Made by a program: the position numbers and the translations under genes. The notes under the pieces are model-generated. The model made no database searches. It saw only the letters and a list, made by a program, of their open reading frames with translations, and was not told where the DNA came from. Positions 6,818-13,314 of a DNA stretch of 46,961 nucleotides are shown here, piece after piece. The first letter of the stretch is position 1; every line of letters begins with the position of its first letter. Source of the DNA: a virus. The stretch lies in IMG/VR virus record IMGVR_UViG_3300049043_000142, positions 1 to 46,961 of that record. The stretch is one strand, 5' to 3'.

Positions 6818-6850
6818 TTCTCATTTCAGCAATCTAAGTTTGACTAATTT

Positions 6851-7171
6851 ATGCAGCCGCGTATTTATACATACAAGATTACTTTTGCAGAAATTCCGCA
6901 TTGGTACTGGGGCGTGCACAAGGAAATCAAATACAATGATGGATACATGGGGTCGCCAGTGACACACGCTTGGATGTGGAATTTTTACACTCCCAAGATG
7001 CAAATAGTGGAAGTCTTTTCGTATTCAGATGAAGGATGGAGGGAAGCTTGCTCTGTGGAGCAGCGAATTATTCTGCATGATCTAAATAATGCATTATGCC
7101 TAAACGAAAGAGCGGGTTCGATCAAGTCGCTAAGTGTTATTCGTAGCGGAGCGAAAAAGGAGGCGATATGA
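6851..7171 (+). CDS. GIY-YIG-type homing endonuclease, catalytic part
   Basis: The N-terminus contains IYTYKITF and, about ten residues later, HWYWGVHKE. These fit the two short motifs of the GIY-YIG nuclease fold (IYxY and YWG in place of GIY and YIG). EACSVEQRII about 70 residues in could hold the conserved glutamate. Such nucleases spread by cutting alleles that lack them. The gene ends in the ATGA overlap with the next frame, whose product carries the DNA-binding repeats normally fused to this domain, so the pair may be one gene with a frameshift or a two-part enzyme. Its place after nrdB, with an HNH remnant before nrdA, means the reductase genes are flanked by mobile nucleases. Confidence 0.65.
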   Translation: MQPRIYTYKITFAEIPHWYWGVHKEIKYNDGYMGSPVTHAWMWNFYTPKMQIVEVFSYSDEGWREACSVEQRIILHDLNNALCLNERAGSIKSLSVIRSGAKKEAI

Positions 7172-7458
7172 TTTACAGAAATAAAATAGGCATTCATGGT
7201 AGAACAGCAGAGCAAATGTCGCTTGATGCCAGAAAGGGAGACAAAAGGCAAGGAGGATTAGCTGCTAAAAGTAAAAAATTAGGTATTCATGGCAGGTCAA
7301 AAGAACAAATACAAAAAGACAGCACAAAAGCTGCATTATCTACTAATGCCCAAAAATGGAAGTCACTAGTGGACGGATTTATTGGAACAGCAAGCGGCGT
7401 AGCAAGGCACAACAGGGCCAATGGATGGGACGGTGCTTCGCGAATCAGGATTCAATAA
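7168..7458 (+). CDS. DNA-binding part of GIY-YIG homing endonuclease
   Basis: Contains two copies of a motif GIHGR(T/S)(A/K)EQ(M/I) spaced about 33 residues apart, with basic linkers (DARKGDKRQGG). This repeat is typical of the C-terminal target-recognition region of phage GIY-YIG and related nucleases. The start codon overlaps the preceding stop (ATGA). Read with the upstream gene it would give a single protein of about 200 residues. Directly after its stop lies a tRNA 3' end sequence (7464-7488), so the nuclease may have been inserted beside or into a tRNA gene. Confidence 0.6.
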   Translation: MIYRNKIGIHGRTAEQMSLDARKGDKRQGGLAAKSKKLGIHGRSKEQIQKDSTKAALSTNAQKWKSLVDGFIGTASGVARHNRANGWDGASRIRIQ

Positions 7459-7463
7459 GAATG

Positions 7464-7488
7464 CTAGGTTCGATTCCTAGGGCTGCCT
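7464..7488 (+). tRNA. tRNA 3' end remnant (T-arm and acceptor strand)
   Basis: CTAGG (7464-7468), loop TTCGATT (7469-7475) and CCTAG (7476-7480) make a canonical T-arm with the invariant TTCGA. It is followed by GGCTGCC (7481-7487) and T, as an acceptor strand and discriminator would be. Just upstream ATTC-AATAA-GAAT could be a variable arm. No matching 5' half (expected GGCAGCC) is found upstream. The piece could be an attachment-site core, a decayed tRNA, or the scar of a nuclease insertion. Confidence 0.5.
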
Positions 7489-7508
7489 TTATGATAAAGC
7501 TCATTCTC

Positions 7509-7522
7509 CATTGATCAATGGC
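7509..7522 (+). promoter_or_regulatory. perfect palindrome over a start codon
   Basis: CCATTGATCAATGG is a 14-bp perfect palindrome whose right half contains the ATG (7518-7520) of the next gene. It is part of the recurrent TTYTCCATTGAWCAAT motif also seen near 5925, 23510 and 25225. It could be an operator or could hide the start codon in an mRNA hairpin. No Shine-Dalgarno sequence precedes this ATG. Confidence 0.4.
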
Positions 7523-7721
7523 ACGATTTCGCATTGTTCAAAAGCCATCAGCGCTAGATCCACGAAGGACAATATATGAAGTACAGGAGAAGTATTTGTT
7601 GTGGTGGCAATACCTTAATACTTTTCTCGATTTAAATGAGGCTGAAGAATGGACCATTCAAAAAATTGAAAGTCTTGAACGTCCATTTGTAAAGACTTGC
7701 GTAGTAGCGAGTTATAAATAA
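7518..7721 (+). CDS. small conserved-looking hypothetical protein
   Basis: Encodes 67 residues starting MARFRIVQKPSALDPRRTIY, with a Trp-rich centre (KYLLWWQYLNTF) and a helix LNEAEEWTIQKIESLE. The pattern of a basic strand, 'P..LDP.R..Y.V', and an aromatic patch resembles small proteins I recall from cyanophages, with no known role. The stop overlaps the start of the phosphoesterase gene (TAATG), so the two are translationally coupled. Confidence 0.6.
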   Translation: MARFRIVQKPSALDPRRTIYEVQEKYLLWWQYLNTFLDLNEAEEWTIQKIESLERPFVKTCVVASYK

Positions 7722-8263
7722 TGAGCGCCTTTGTCACATCAGACCTGCACCTTGGTCACACCAAGATGCTGGAATTTCTGCGGCCAGACGGTGAGAGGGT
7801 AAGACCATTTTCCTCCATTGAAGAAATGCACGAAACGCTCATCGAGCGTTGGAACAAAATCATTCATGCAAAAGATAGAGTTTATGTGCTGGGGGATGTT
7901 GCTATTCCCAGGAGCGGCCTGCATGTTTTAGATCGTCTCAATGGAGATAAGGTGTTGGTTCGTGGTAATCATGATATTTTCAAGCTTCAAGATTATGCAA
8001 AGTATTTTACGGACGTGCGTGGAGCATTCTTTCGTGATGGCTTGATTTTCACTCATATTCCCGTGCATCCTGCCAATTTAACTGGAAGGTATGTTGGCAA
8101 TGTGCATGGCCATTTGCATTGCCAGTTAATTAGGCACGATGATGGAAGCATTGATAAAAGATATTTTAATTCTTGCGTAGAAGTGAATGATTTTACGCCA
8201 GTAGCGTTAGATTATATACAAAACTATTTTGGCCTTAGCCATGGACGAACGGCGGACGTTTAA
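7721..8263 (+). CDS. calcineurin-like metallophosphoesterase
   Basis: All metal-binding motifs of the family are visible in order: DLHLGH (residues 8-13), GDVA (about 58), GNHD (about 84), THIPVHP (about 112) and GNVHGHLH (about 127). At 180 residues it is a small single-domain enzyme expected to hydrolyse phosphoesters, for example cyclic nucleotides, nucleic acid ends or phosphoproteins; the substrate cannot be read from sequence. Related enzymes are common in large phages near nucleotide metabolism genes. Start at 7721 is fixed by the TAATG overlap with the preceding gene. Confidence 0.88.
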   Translation: MSAFVTSDLHLGHTKMLEFLRPDGERVRPFSSIEEMHETLIERWNKIIHAKDRVYVLGDVAIPRSGLHVLDRLNGDKVLVRGNHDIFKLQDYAKYFTDVRGAFFRDGLIFTHIPVHPANLTGRYVGNVHGHLHCQLIRHDDGSIDKRYFNSCVEVNDFTPVALDYIQNYFGLSHGRTADV

Positions 8264-8438
8264 CACGCCCATTCGTGAACCATGGAACGCGCCCATACAT
8301 AATATTTTGAAGGCCATTGATAATCACATGGGCTTGTATTTGCAACATCGTGACCCATGGCATTTGCAACAAGCGGCCTTATTGAGAAATTATTTGCGAG
8401 AGCTTAAATCTTACATCCACAAAAAAGAAGGAAAATAG
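8241..8438 (+). CDS. small hypothetical protein
   Basis: Overlaps the end of the phosphoesterase gene by 23 bases. ATG at 8241 is preferred to an in-frame TTG at 8229. The 65-residue product (MDERRTFNTPIREPWNAPIH) looks mainly helical, with a basic C-terminus SYIHKKEGK. No family is recognised. It is the last gene of this plus-strand run; a strong plus-strand terminator lies downstream at 8617-8643, beyond the antisense tRNA. Confidence 0.5.
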   Translation: MDERRTFNTPIREPWNAPIHNILKAIDNHMGLYLQHRDPWHLQQAALLRNYLRELKSYIHKKEGK

Positions 8439-8523
8439 TGCCCTTGGCGGGATTTGAACCCGCATGGGAGAAAATCCCTACGCATTTTAAATGCGCTGCA
8501 TAAACCAATTCTGCTACAAGGGC
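8439..8523 (-). tRNA. tRNA-Leu(UAA)
   Basis: On the minus strand the 7-bp acceptor GCCCTTG/CAAGGGC, the D-arm with GGTTTATGC, the anticodon arm GCGCA-TTTAAAA-TGCGT (anticodon TAA), a long variable arm (GGGA..TCCC) and the T-arm GCGGG-TTCAAAT-CCCGC are all present, with discriminator A. The size (85 bases) and the variable arm fit a class II tRNA-Leu. The 3' CCA is not encoded, as is usual in cyanobacteria and their phages. It lies antisense to the end of the early operon. Confidence 0.93.
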
Positions 8524-8533
8524 GAGTACAAAA

Positions 8534-8604
8534 TTGAGGCGCCGAGGCGGGGCTTCAATCCGCCTTGTTACGGCATTTAACCACGGGTCGGCCCATGGCC
8601 TCAA
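8534..8604 (-). tRNA. degenerate tRNA-like element, possibly tRNA-Ser(UGA)
   Basis: TTGAGGC at one end pairs with GCCTCAA at the other (8534-8540 with 8598-8604), giving a 7-bp acceptor-like stem over 71 bases. Read on the minus strand it holds GGGCCGACCCGTGGTTAAATGCC, which resembles the D-arm of class II tRNAs, and a hairpin AGGCGG/CCGCCT whose loop contains TTGAA, compatible with anticodon UGA. There is no T-loop TTCRA, so it cannot be a normal tRNA. It adjoins the intact tRNA-Leu and is probably a decayed tRNA or a structural mimic. Confidence 0.3.
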
Positions 8605-8616
8605 TCTTGGTCTGCA

Positions 8617-8643
8617 AGACAGTGCCTGCCACTGTCTGTTTTT
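8617..8643 (+). terminator. rho-independent terminator
   Basis: AGACAGTG (8617-8624) and CACTGTCT (8630-8637) form an 8-bp perfect stem with a five-base loop, followed by G and five T (8638-8643). It would end plus-strand transcription of the early operon before it meets the oppositely oriented terminase module. Confidence 0.8.
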
Positions 8644-8696
8644 AACGCTGGCCAGCGTGCTTCGCGAAAGCCCTGCAAGCATAACACGACTGCTGC

Positions 8697-8939
8697 CTAC
8701 ACGTCATATTCTTTACATTCTTGGCTTTCTGGATGGGCGCGGCAGTAATCGTCAAAACTTCCCTCGTCGTCCAGGCATTGCTCCAGGGCTTCAATTTGCC
8801 CCAGCCGCTTTGCATAGTCCTGAAGCTTGGGCAGGAGTACGGGCACGTAAAGATGTTCAGCCGCCAATAGCTGCAGGCAGGTTTGCTTGCTGATGGTGCC
8901 ATTTTGCAAGAGAGCAATTAAAAACTGCGTCTCTTGCAT
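8697..8939 (-). CDS. small acidic helical hypothetical protein
   Basis: From ATG at 8939 (GTG at 8960 would add seven residues) this encodes 80 residues, MQETQFLIALLQNGTISKQT, predominantly helical with an acidic C-terminal half (LEQCLDDEGSFDDYC, PESQECKEYDV). It follows the large terminase gene on the same strand after an 80-base gap, in the position where small accessory packaging proteins can lie, but no terminase small-subunit helix-turn-helix is evident. Several overlapping plus-strand frames look non-coding in comparison. Confidence 0.5.
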   Translation of the reverse strand: MQETQFLIALLQNGTISKQTCLQLLAAEHLYVPVLLPKLQDYAKRLGQIEALEQCLDDEGSFDDYCRAHPESQECKEYDV

Positions 8940-9018
8940 GGATAACTTGCAATAGTTCACCTTATAAAAGAATTATTGTTTGAAAATCATACTAGGCGAA
9001 ATTTATTCTCTTTCATCG

Positions 9019-10386
9019 TCATGAAATGATGCTTTCTATCCAACCAATATCATCATCTTTGCTAGCGGCAAGAATGGCACCTGCCATGGCAAATGCCAAG
9101 TCGTCAATACCAGTGGCTTTACCACCAGTAACAGTCCATTGACCACTGGGCTTATAAGTGACGGTGAGATTCTTGAGCTGCATAATTGCCTTTTCGTGGC
9201 GATAAATATTGATTTGCCCTGCATTGAACAGTTCCCGCATTTTGCTAAAAGCTTTCATTTTGGAACTAACGGTCCAAGTGAGTTCCGTGATTGGCAGATC
9301 GCTAGAAAGGCTTTGGATGGTGCCAGCACTATTGAACTGGTCCATCACAATAGTGTCGAAAGTATAAAGGCGATGTTGCTCCTTAATCCAGTCTTCCACT
9401 GCATTAATATTCACTTCCATCCTCCCATTGATTTCAAAATCAGCCGCAAAGGAATGGAATTTATCAACGACTAACGTGCCGTTTTCATAATGAACAATAC
9501 AAGCAGTGTAATCATCACGGCCAACGCCGCCTCGGGCAGGGTCGAGGGCCAATACATAAGCACCTTGGAACTGGGCTCTAGGTGGTAAAGCCGCTCTGCG
9601 GTCATCAATACAGGCATCAACAACATCACTAGCGACAAGAGCGGAAAGATTGCTGGCGAATTGAGCGCCATATTCCACTTTAAATTTTTCAGGATCTCGC
9701 TGCCTCTCTGTGTCAAGAAACTCTTGCGAAATGCGAGGGTTCATCTCCCACGTTGGGAGATTAATGGCTTGCATAAAGGGGAAGCGGCCAGAACTAGCTT
9801 CCTTGAAATGTTGGTAGAAGATGCCGTCGGTGAGCCATGGGGATGATAGCTCTAGGATGCGGCCATGCCCGCCAAACTGGGCGATGGAAGGGGAGAGAGC
9901 GTCGTAGATGCCACGTCCACCAGAGTTGGCATCGCCTTCAGTGGCAAAGGCAAGTTCGTCAAACACGGCTCCAGCGCAGGCAAGACCACGAGCAGCACGG
10001 CCAGATGTGGGGATGGCTTTAAAAACGCAATTGTTACTAATTTCAATGATGTCGGCGGTTTCGCGAACAATTTCTTGAGCGAAGGGGCTTTCAATGATTA
10101 GTTGACGGATGTTGTTAAGGGCAATACGAGCCTGGTCTTGGCTGTTTGCCACAGTTACTACATACCATCGTTCCCCTTTTCTAACTTTGCGGCGATATTT
10201 CTCTTCCAGCACAAAACACATATAGATGCAGGCAATAGCTGCCATAAGCGTCTTGCCAGACCGTCGTCCAAGCGCCCACACTGCATGGCTCTTTTCTGGC
10301 TGGAAAAATTCATCAAGAATTTCAGCCTGTTTGGGAAACAGTTCCAGGGAGAGTGCGTGTTTGGCAAAGTCTGAACAACGGAGCAT
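9019..10386 (-). CDS. terL: terminase large subunit
   Basis: Motor and nuclease that packages DNA into the prohead. Residues 40-46 (GRRSGKT) are the Walker A loop, AVFDELAF near residue 140 is the Walker B motif, and the C-terminal RNase H-like nuclease shows VLALDPARGG (about 280), TIVMDQFNS (about 345) and IDDLAFAMAGA near the end. Length 455 is normal for the family. The gene is complete, lies on the minus strand opposite to all structural genes, and its start overlaps the stop of the upstream gene at 10386, so the two are coupled. Confidence 0.92.
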   Translation of the reverse strand: MLRCSDFAKHALSLELFPKQAEILDEFFQPEKSHAVWALGRRSGKTLMAAIACIYMCFVLEEKYRRKVRKGERWYVVTVANSQDQARIALNNIRQLIIESPFAQEIVRETADIIEISNNCVFKAIPTSGRAARGLACAGAVFDELAFATEGDANSGGRGIYDALSPSIAQFGGHGRILELSSPWLTDGIFYQHFKEASSGRFPFMQAINLPTWEMNPRISQEFLDTERQRDPEKFKVEYGAQFASNLSALVASDVVDACIDDRRAALPPRAQFQGAYVLALDPARGGVGRDDYTACIVHYENGTLVVDKFHSFAADFEINGRMEVNINAVEDWIKEQHRLYTFDTIVMDQFNSAGTIQSLSSDLPITELTWTVSSKMKAFSKMRELFNAGQINIYRHEKAIMQLKNLTVTYKPSGQWTVTGGKATGIDDLAFAMAGAILAASKDDDIGWIESIIS

Positions 10387-10883
10387 TACATTAATAATGA
10401 CAATGGAAGGAGCTGGTCTTTAGGAATAAAGAAAGCTGGACGCCCCTTAACGTATTCTTGCTTCCATTGTTTCTGCATGGCATCTTCACTTTTAATCCAA
10501 CCATGGACAAAAGTTTGCCGATTTTCAATGGTAACAAGAACCAAGATTTTATCAGGGCGCTCATCAAGCTGCACCACTAGATCATAGTAGTGACGAGAGC
10601 GTGTTTTTATCTCAATATTCGGGGGAAGATCGGAAAAATTCCGATTTGGCCTTGTTTCCTGGTAAAGGAAATGCTCCATATCTAATAGTGCTGCTACGGC
10701 CATTTCTCCTGCAGCACCAATGAGATGGAGGCGAAGGGCAGTGTCGCCATGAGCAGGACCATTGTTGCGTCCTTTTAAACCGAGGGCCGCATTGACGGTT
10801 TGACGGCGATTGGCTTCGGCATGAACAGCTTTCCGCTGGTCGTCGCTAAAGGCAAAACGAATGGGCTTAGCCATAATGGCCAT
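10386..10883 (-). CDS. possible PD-(D/E)XK-type nuclease
   Basis: Contains LIGAAGEMAVAALLD followed about 35 residues later by NIEIKTR and then a beta-strand region ILVLVTIENRQTFVHGWI. A GxxGE helix followed by a (D)...ExK strand is the signature of small restriction-like folds used by Holliday junction resolvases and some phage nucleases, though the catalytic aspartate is not certain. The protein lies directly upstream of terL, where a DNA-processing or packaging role is reasonable. Candidate starts are ATG 10883 or 10874 (TTG at 10892); the choice is unclear as no strong ribosome site is seen. Confidence 0.5.
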   Translation of the reverse strand: MAIMAKPIRFAFSDDQRKAVHAEANRRQTVNAALGLKGRNNGPAHGDTALRLHLIGAAGEMAVAALLDMEHFLYQETRPNRNFSDLPPNIEIKTRSRHYYDLVVQLDERPDKILVLVTIENRQTFVHGWIKSEDAMQKQWKQEYVKGRPAFFIPKDQLLPLSLLM

Positions 10884-10885
10884 AG

Positions 10886-10916
10886 TTGACAAGCCAATGT
10901 AGCCAGGAATTAGAAT
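10886..10916 (+). promoter_or_regulatory. late promoter candidate before portal gene
   Basis: TTGACA at 10886-10891 and TAGAAT at 10911-10916 are separated by 19 bases, slightly long for a sigma-70 promoter. The portal ATG is at 10928. TAGAAT recurs before four other late genes (27344, 36833, 38242, 41086). The minus-strand terminase module starts inside this element, so transcription in both directions could be coordinated here. Confidence 0.5.
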
Positions 10917-10927
10917 ACAGGCAATAC

Positions 10928-11539
10928 ATGATGGCCTTAAAAAATCCTATGGAAGCCGAAAACGTAGATTTAGGCCATGCCACGGCTGGCGGGCTTCGTG
11001 CTGATGGTCTTCAAAATGTGCTCATTGGCATGGGCACAAGCCGTGACAAGGGGCAATATACAAAGACAACGGCTACAATTTTTCTAGCGCAAGAAGAGCT
11101 AGAAAATCTTTATGGTGAATGGCTTCCTCGTCGCATTGTTGACATTTATGCTGACCAGGCCACTCGGAAAGGCTTCAAGGTATTGTTTGGCGGCGATGGT
11201 GTTCGTGCCGAAGAAGTGCAGGGCGTTGAACAAGTAATTGAAGACCTTTATATTCTTGAGCATTTCAATTTAGCTTCTAAAAATGCTCGCCTTTATGGCG
11301 GGGCATGTTTGTTGCTATTCATTGATGATGGGCGCCCTGCTTACATGCCCGTGGATAAGCGCAACATTCGCCGCATTGAAGAAATTGAATGTTTAGATAG
11401 GTGGCAAATTGCTCCTGTGATTACAGAGGAGAATTTATATGATTATTCCAAGGCAACTTACTATCAAATTATCTCTGGCGATTTAATTAACGAACCCACC
11501 CTCACTTATATCCATAGAGGACAGGATTTTACGCTTTGA
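10928..11539 (+). CDS. portal protein, N-terminal part (frameshifted)
   Basis: Forms the dodecameric ring through which DNA enters the head. The sequence TTATIFLAQEELENLYGEWL PRRIVDIYADQATRKGFKV, then LEHFNLASKNARLYGGACLLLF, is typical of the DUF1073-type portal family. The frame runs out at 11539 after YIHRGQDFTL, while the next frame supplies DRILRFDGDWLPYRIRQRNY, the expected continuation, so a single-base error lies near 11510-11525. ATG at 10928 is preferred to TTG at 10886, which is part of a promoter-like sequence. Confidence 0.8.
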   Translation: MMALKNPMEAENVDLGHATAGGLRADGLQNVLIGMGTSRDKGQYTKTTATIFLAQEELENLYGEWLPRRIVDIYADQATRKGFKVLFGGDGVRAEEVQGVEQVIEDLYILEHFNLASKNARLYGGACLLLFIDDGRPAYMPVDKRNIRRIEEIECLDRWQIAPVITEENLYDYSKATYYQIISGDLINEPTLTYIHRGQDFTL

Positions 11540-11588
11540 TGGGGACTGGCTGCCCTATCGCATTCGTCAGCGTAATTATGGCTGGGGC

Positions 11589-12353
11589 ATGAGCAGTCTT
11601 CAAACTGTTTATGACAGCTTTAGGCATTATTGGACTGGCTTGAATTCTGCGGCCACGCTCCTTACTGAGTTTGATATTTTTGTTCACAAAGTGAAAGGGC
11701 TGGCTGCAATGCTGGCGGCTGGTAAAGAAGGGGCTGTGCGAGATCGTTTGCAGGTGAATGATATGAGCAAGAGCATTTATCGCGGCTACGCGATTGATGC
11801 CGAAAAGGAAGAGCTTGAATTTATTAGTAGGAATTTTGGCGGCATTGGAGAAGTGCTGGAGAAACTGCGCGTTGACATTATTGGCGCCAGTAAAATTCCT
11901 CATACAGTTTTGTTTGGCGAAAGTCCAAGCGGACTTGGTTCCACTGGACGTAGCGAAGAGCGTGATTTTGCTAAGACGCTTGCTGATTATCAAAGCGTCC
12001 ATTTCAAGCGGCCAATTAAGAAGCTGATGGAATACATCTTGCTGAGCAAGGAAGGTCCAACGAAAGGCAAACTGCCTGAGTCATGGCGCATCTCCTTCAA
12101 TCCATTGTTTGAACTGAACGAGCGCGAAATGGCGGACGTGCGGGCACGTGTGGCGGCTGTAGATGGCCGTTACATCCAACTTGGCGTGCTGAGTCCGAAA
12201 GAAGTGGCAGACGCCCGTTACGGAGGCTCTGAGTGGAGTATGGAGCTTACTTTAGATCCGTCCGTTGTTCGTGAACTGCCCACTCAAGGAGGGGTGGTTC
12301 TACTCAGAAAGGGGGTGGTTTTGCCGTGCCTCCTGGCGGGCGCGATCCCATGA
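11589..12353 (+). CDS. portal protein, main part (frameshifted)
   Basis: Continuation of the portal protein from the preceding fragment; the useful frame begins at about 11525. It holds SSLQTVYDSFRHYWTGLNSA, FDIFVHKVKGLA, GASKIPHTVLFGESPSGLGS and the helical stem YILLSKEGPT...SWRISFNPLFELNEREMADV. KIPxxxLFGxSPxGLxS is a strong mark of DUF1073 portals. After ELPTQGG at about 12290 the frame is wrong: adding one G to the run GGGG restores GGSTQKGGGFAVPPGGRDPM, which continues into the next fragment. Confidence 0.85.
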   Translation: MSSLQTVYDSFRHYWTGLNSAATLLTEFDIFVHKVKGLAAMLAAGKEGAVRDRLQVNDMSKSIYRGYAIDAEKEELEFISRNFGGIGEVLEKLRVDIIGASKIPHTVLFGESPSGLGSTGRSEERDFAKTLADYQSVHFKRPIKKLMEYILLSKEGPTKGKLPESWRISFNPLFELNEREMADVRARVAAVDGRYIQLGVLSPKEVADARYGGSEWSMELTLDPSVVRELPTQGGVVLLRKGVVLPCLLAGAIP

Positions 12354-13027
12354 ACGAAGAGAATGGCACGTTGCCAATGGATGGCAGTCGAGAAGTGCAA
12401 GATGCTGCTGGCTTGTTTTTGCCTCGCGACTTAGAAGAGATTCGCGGAGACGTGACATTCACTGATAAAGAGCTGCATTCTCGTGCCGTTAGTGCTGCCA
12501 AGGCAAAGTTTAAAGTGTGGCCTTCGGCTTATGCAAGTGGCTACGTAGTGCAACAGTACAAACAAATGTACAAGAGCAAGCATGGCTCCTTAAGTGGTGC
12601 CTTTAAAGGCGATGAAGGCGAAATCCATGCCGATGATTTAGAGCAATGGTTTAAAGAGAAGTGGGTGAGGATTGGCGCCAATGGTGAAATCATGGGGCCG
12701 TGTGGCGGACGCGGCGAAAAAGAAGGAAAGCCAAAGTGCCTTCCTCAGGCCAAAGCACAAGCCATGAGCACGGAGGAGCGGCAAACAATTGTCGCCCGTA
12801 AGCGCAAGGCAGATCCCGATCCCGAGCGTCGCGGCCCAGCCAAATTGGTTAGCAGCAAAGTGGATGCCATCGACCCCATGCGTCCGCAAGGCATGGTTCT
12901 AGGCAATGTTGACGAGGCAGCTCTTATCACGCAAGAGGATATTGATGCTGCATTAAACCAATGGAAAGAAGAAGCTCCGAAACGGTTCCAAGATATTCTG
13001 GAGGCCGAGGATGTACAGCCTGAATGA
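12326..13027 (+). CDS. portal C-terminal extension with DUF5872-like domain
   Basis: Read through the G-run error, this is fused to the portal. After a linker it carries KVWPSAYASGYVVQQYKQMYK, then WFKEKWVRI, GPCGGRGEKEGKPKCLPQAKAQ and KADPDPERRGPAKLVSS. The pattern K(V/R)WPSAYAS...V..YK and the Cys/Gly-rich region are known as a small domain (DUF5872) found in phages and giant viruses, usually as a separate protein or a tail extension. Its function is unknown. The gene ends overlapping the minor head protein start (13011) by 17 bases. Confidence 0.65.
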   Translation: MPPGGRDPMNEENGTLPMDGSREVQDAAGLFLPRDLEEIRGDVTFTDKELHSRAVSAAKAKFKVWPSAYASGYVVQQYKQMYKSKHGSLSGAFKGDEGEIHADDLEQWFKEKWVRIGANGEIMGPCGGRGEKEGKPKCLPQAKAQAMSTEERQTIVARKRKADPDPERRGPAKLVSSKVDAIDPMRPQGMVLGNVDEAALITQEDIDAALNQWKEEAPKRFQDILEAEDVQPE

Positions 13028-13313
13028 CATTTCTGAATTCGCTACTGTCGTTAGTCGTCTTGATGCCTCCGAGTGGCGTTATGACCCTATTAGTGGTCGC
13101 TATCGCGGCGCTAACGGACGATTCCTTTCTGCTTCCGCTGTTGAGGCATTGGTGGATGGTCGAATTAACAAGCTTGGCCGTTTGCTACGTCGTTATACAA
13201 GCATGCTTGATAGCGGCGATATCACGTTGGATCAGTGGCAGCAAAGTGTCAGAGAAGCCCTGAAAGCTGGCTCATGTACAAGCTGCCATTATTGGAAGTG
13301 GGGGCAGGGATAG
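13011..13313 (+). CDS. minor head protein, N-terminal part (frameshifted)
   Basis: ATG at 13011 lies inside the end of the portal extension. The product starts MYSLNDISEFATVVSRLDAS and includes YDPISGRYRGANGRFLSASAVEALVDGRI, a pattern seen at the start of Mu F-like or minor head proteins that follow the portal. After REALKAG (near 13270) the frame is lost; the frame one base away gives VQAAIIGSGGRDSMGAVEWG, which leads directly into the next fragment. One gene of about 225 codons is inferred. Confidence 0.65.
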   Translation: MYSLNDISEFATVVSRLDASEWRYDPISGRYRGANGRFLSASAVEALVDGRINKLGRLLRRYTSMLDSGDITLDQWQQSVREALKAGSCTSCHYWKWGQG

Positions 13314-13314
13314 C

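Noticed and set aside
6760-6825. tRNA-Pro(UGG) in the second half of the structured spacer
   Set aside because: The anticodon-arm-like and T-arm-like hairpins exist, but the loop has six bases, the acceptor match is poor and there is no D-arm.
7381-7488. Complete class II tRNA ending at 7488
   Set aside because: No 5' acceptor strand complementary to GGCTGCC, D-arm or anticodon stem could be found upstream; only the 3' end is convincing.
8534-8893. 119-codon plus-strand open frame across the tRNA-like element and the small minus-strand gene
   Set aside because: It overlaps a terminator and structured DNA, has no sensible protein pattern, and the minus-strand frame at 8697-8939 has better composition.
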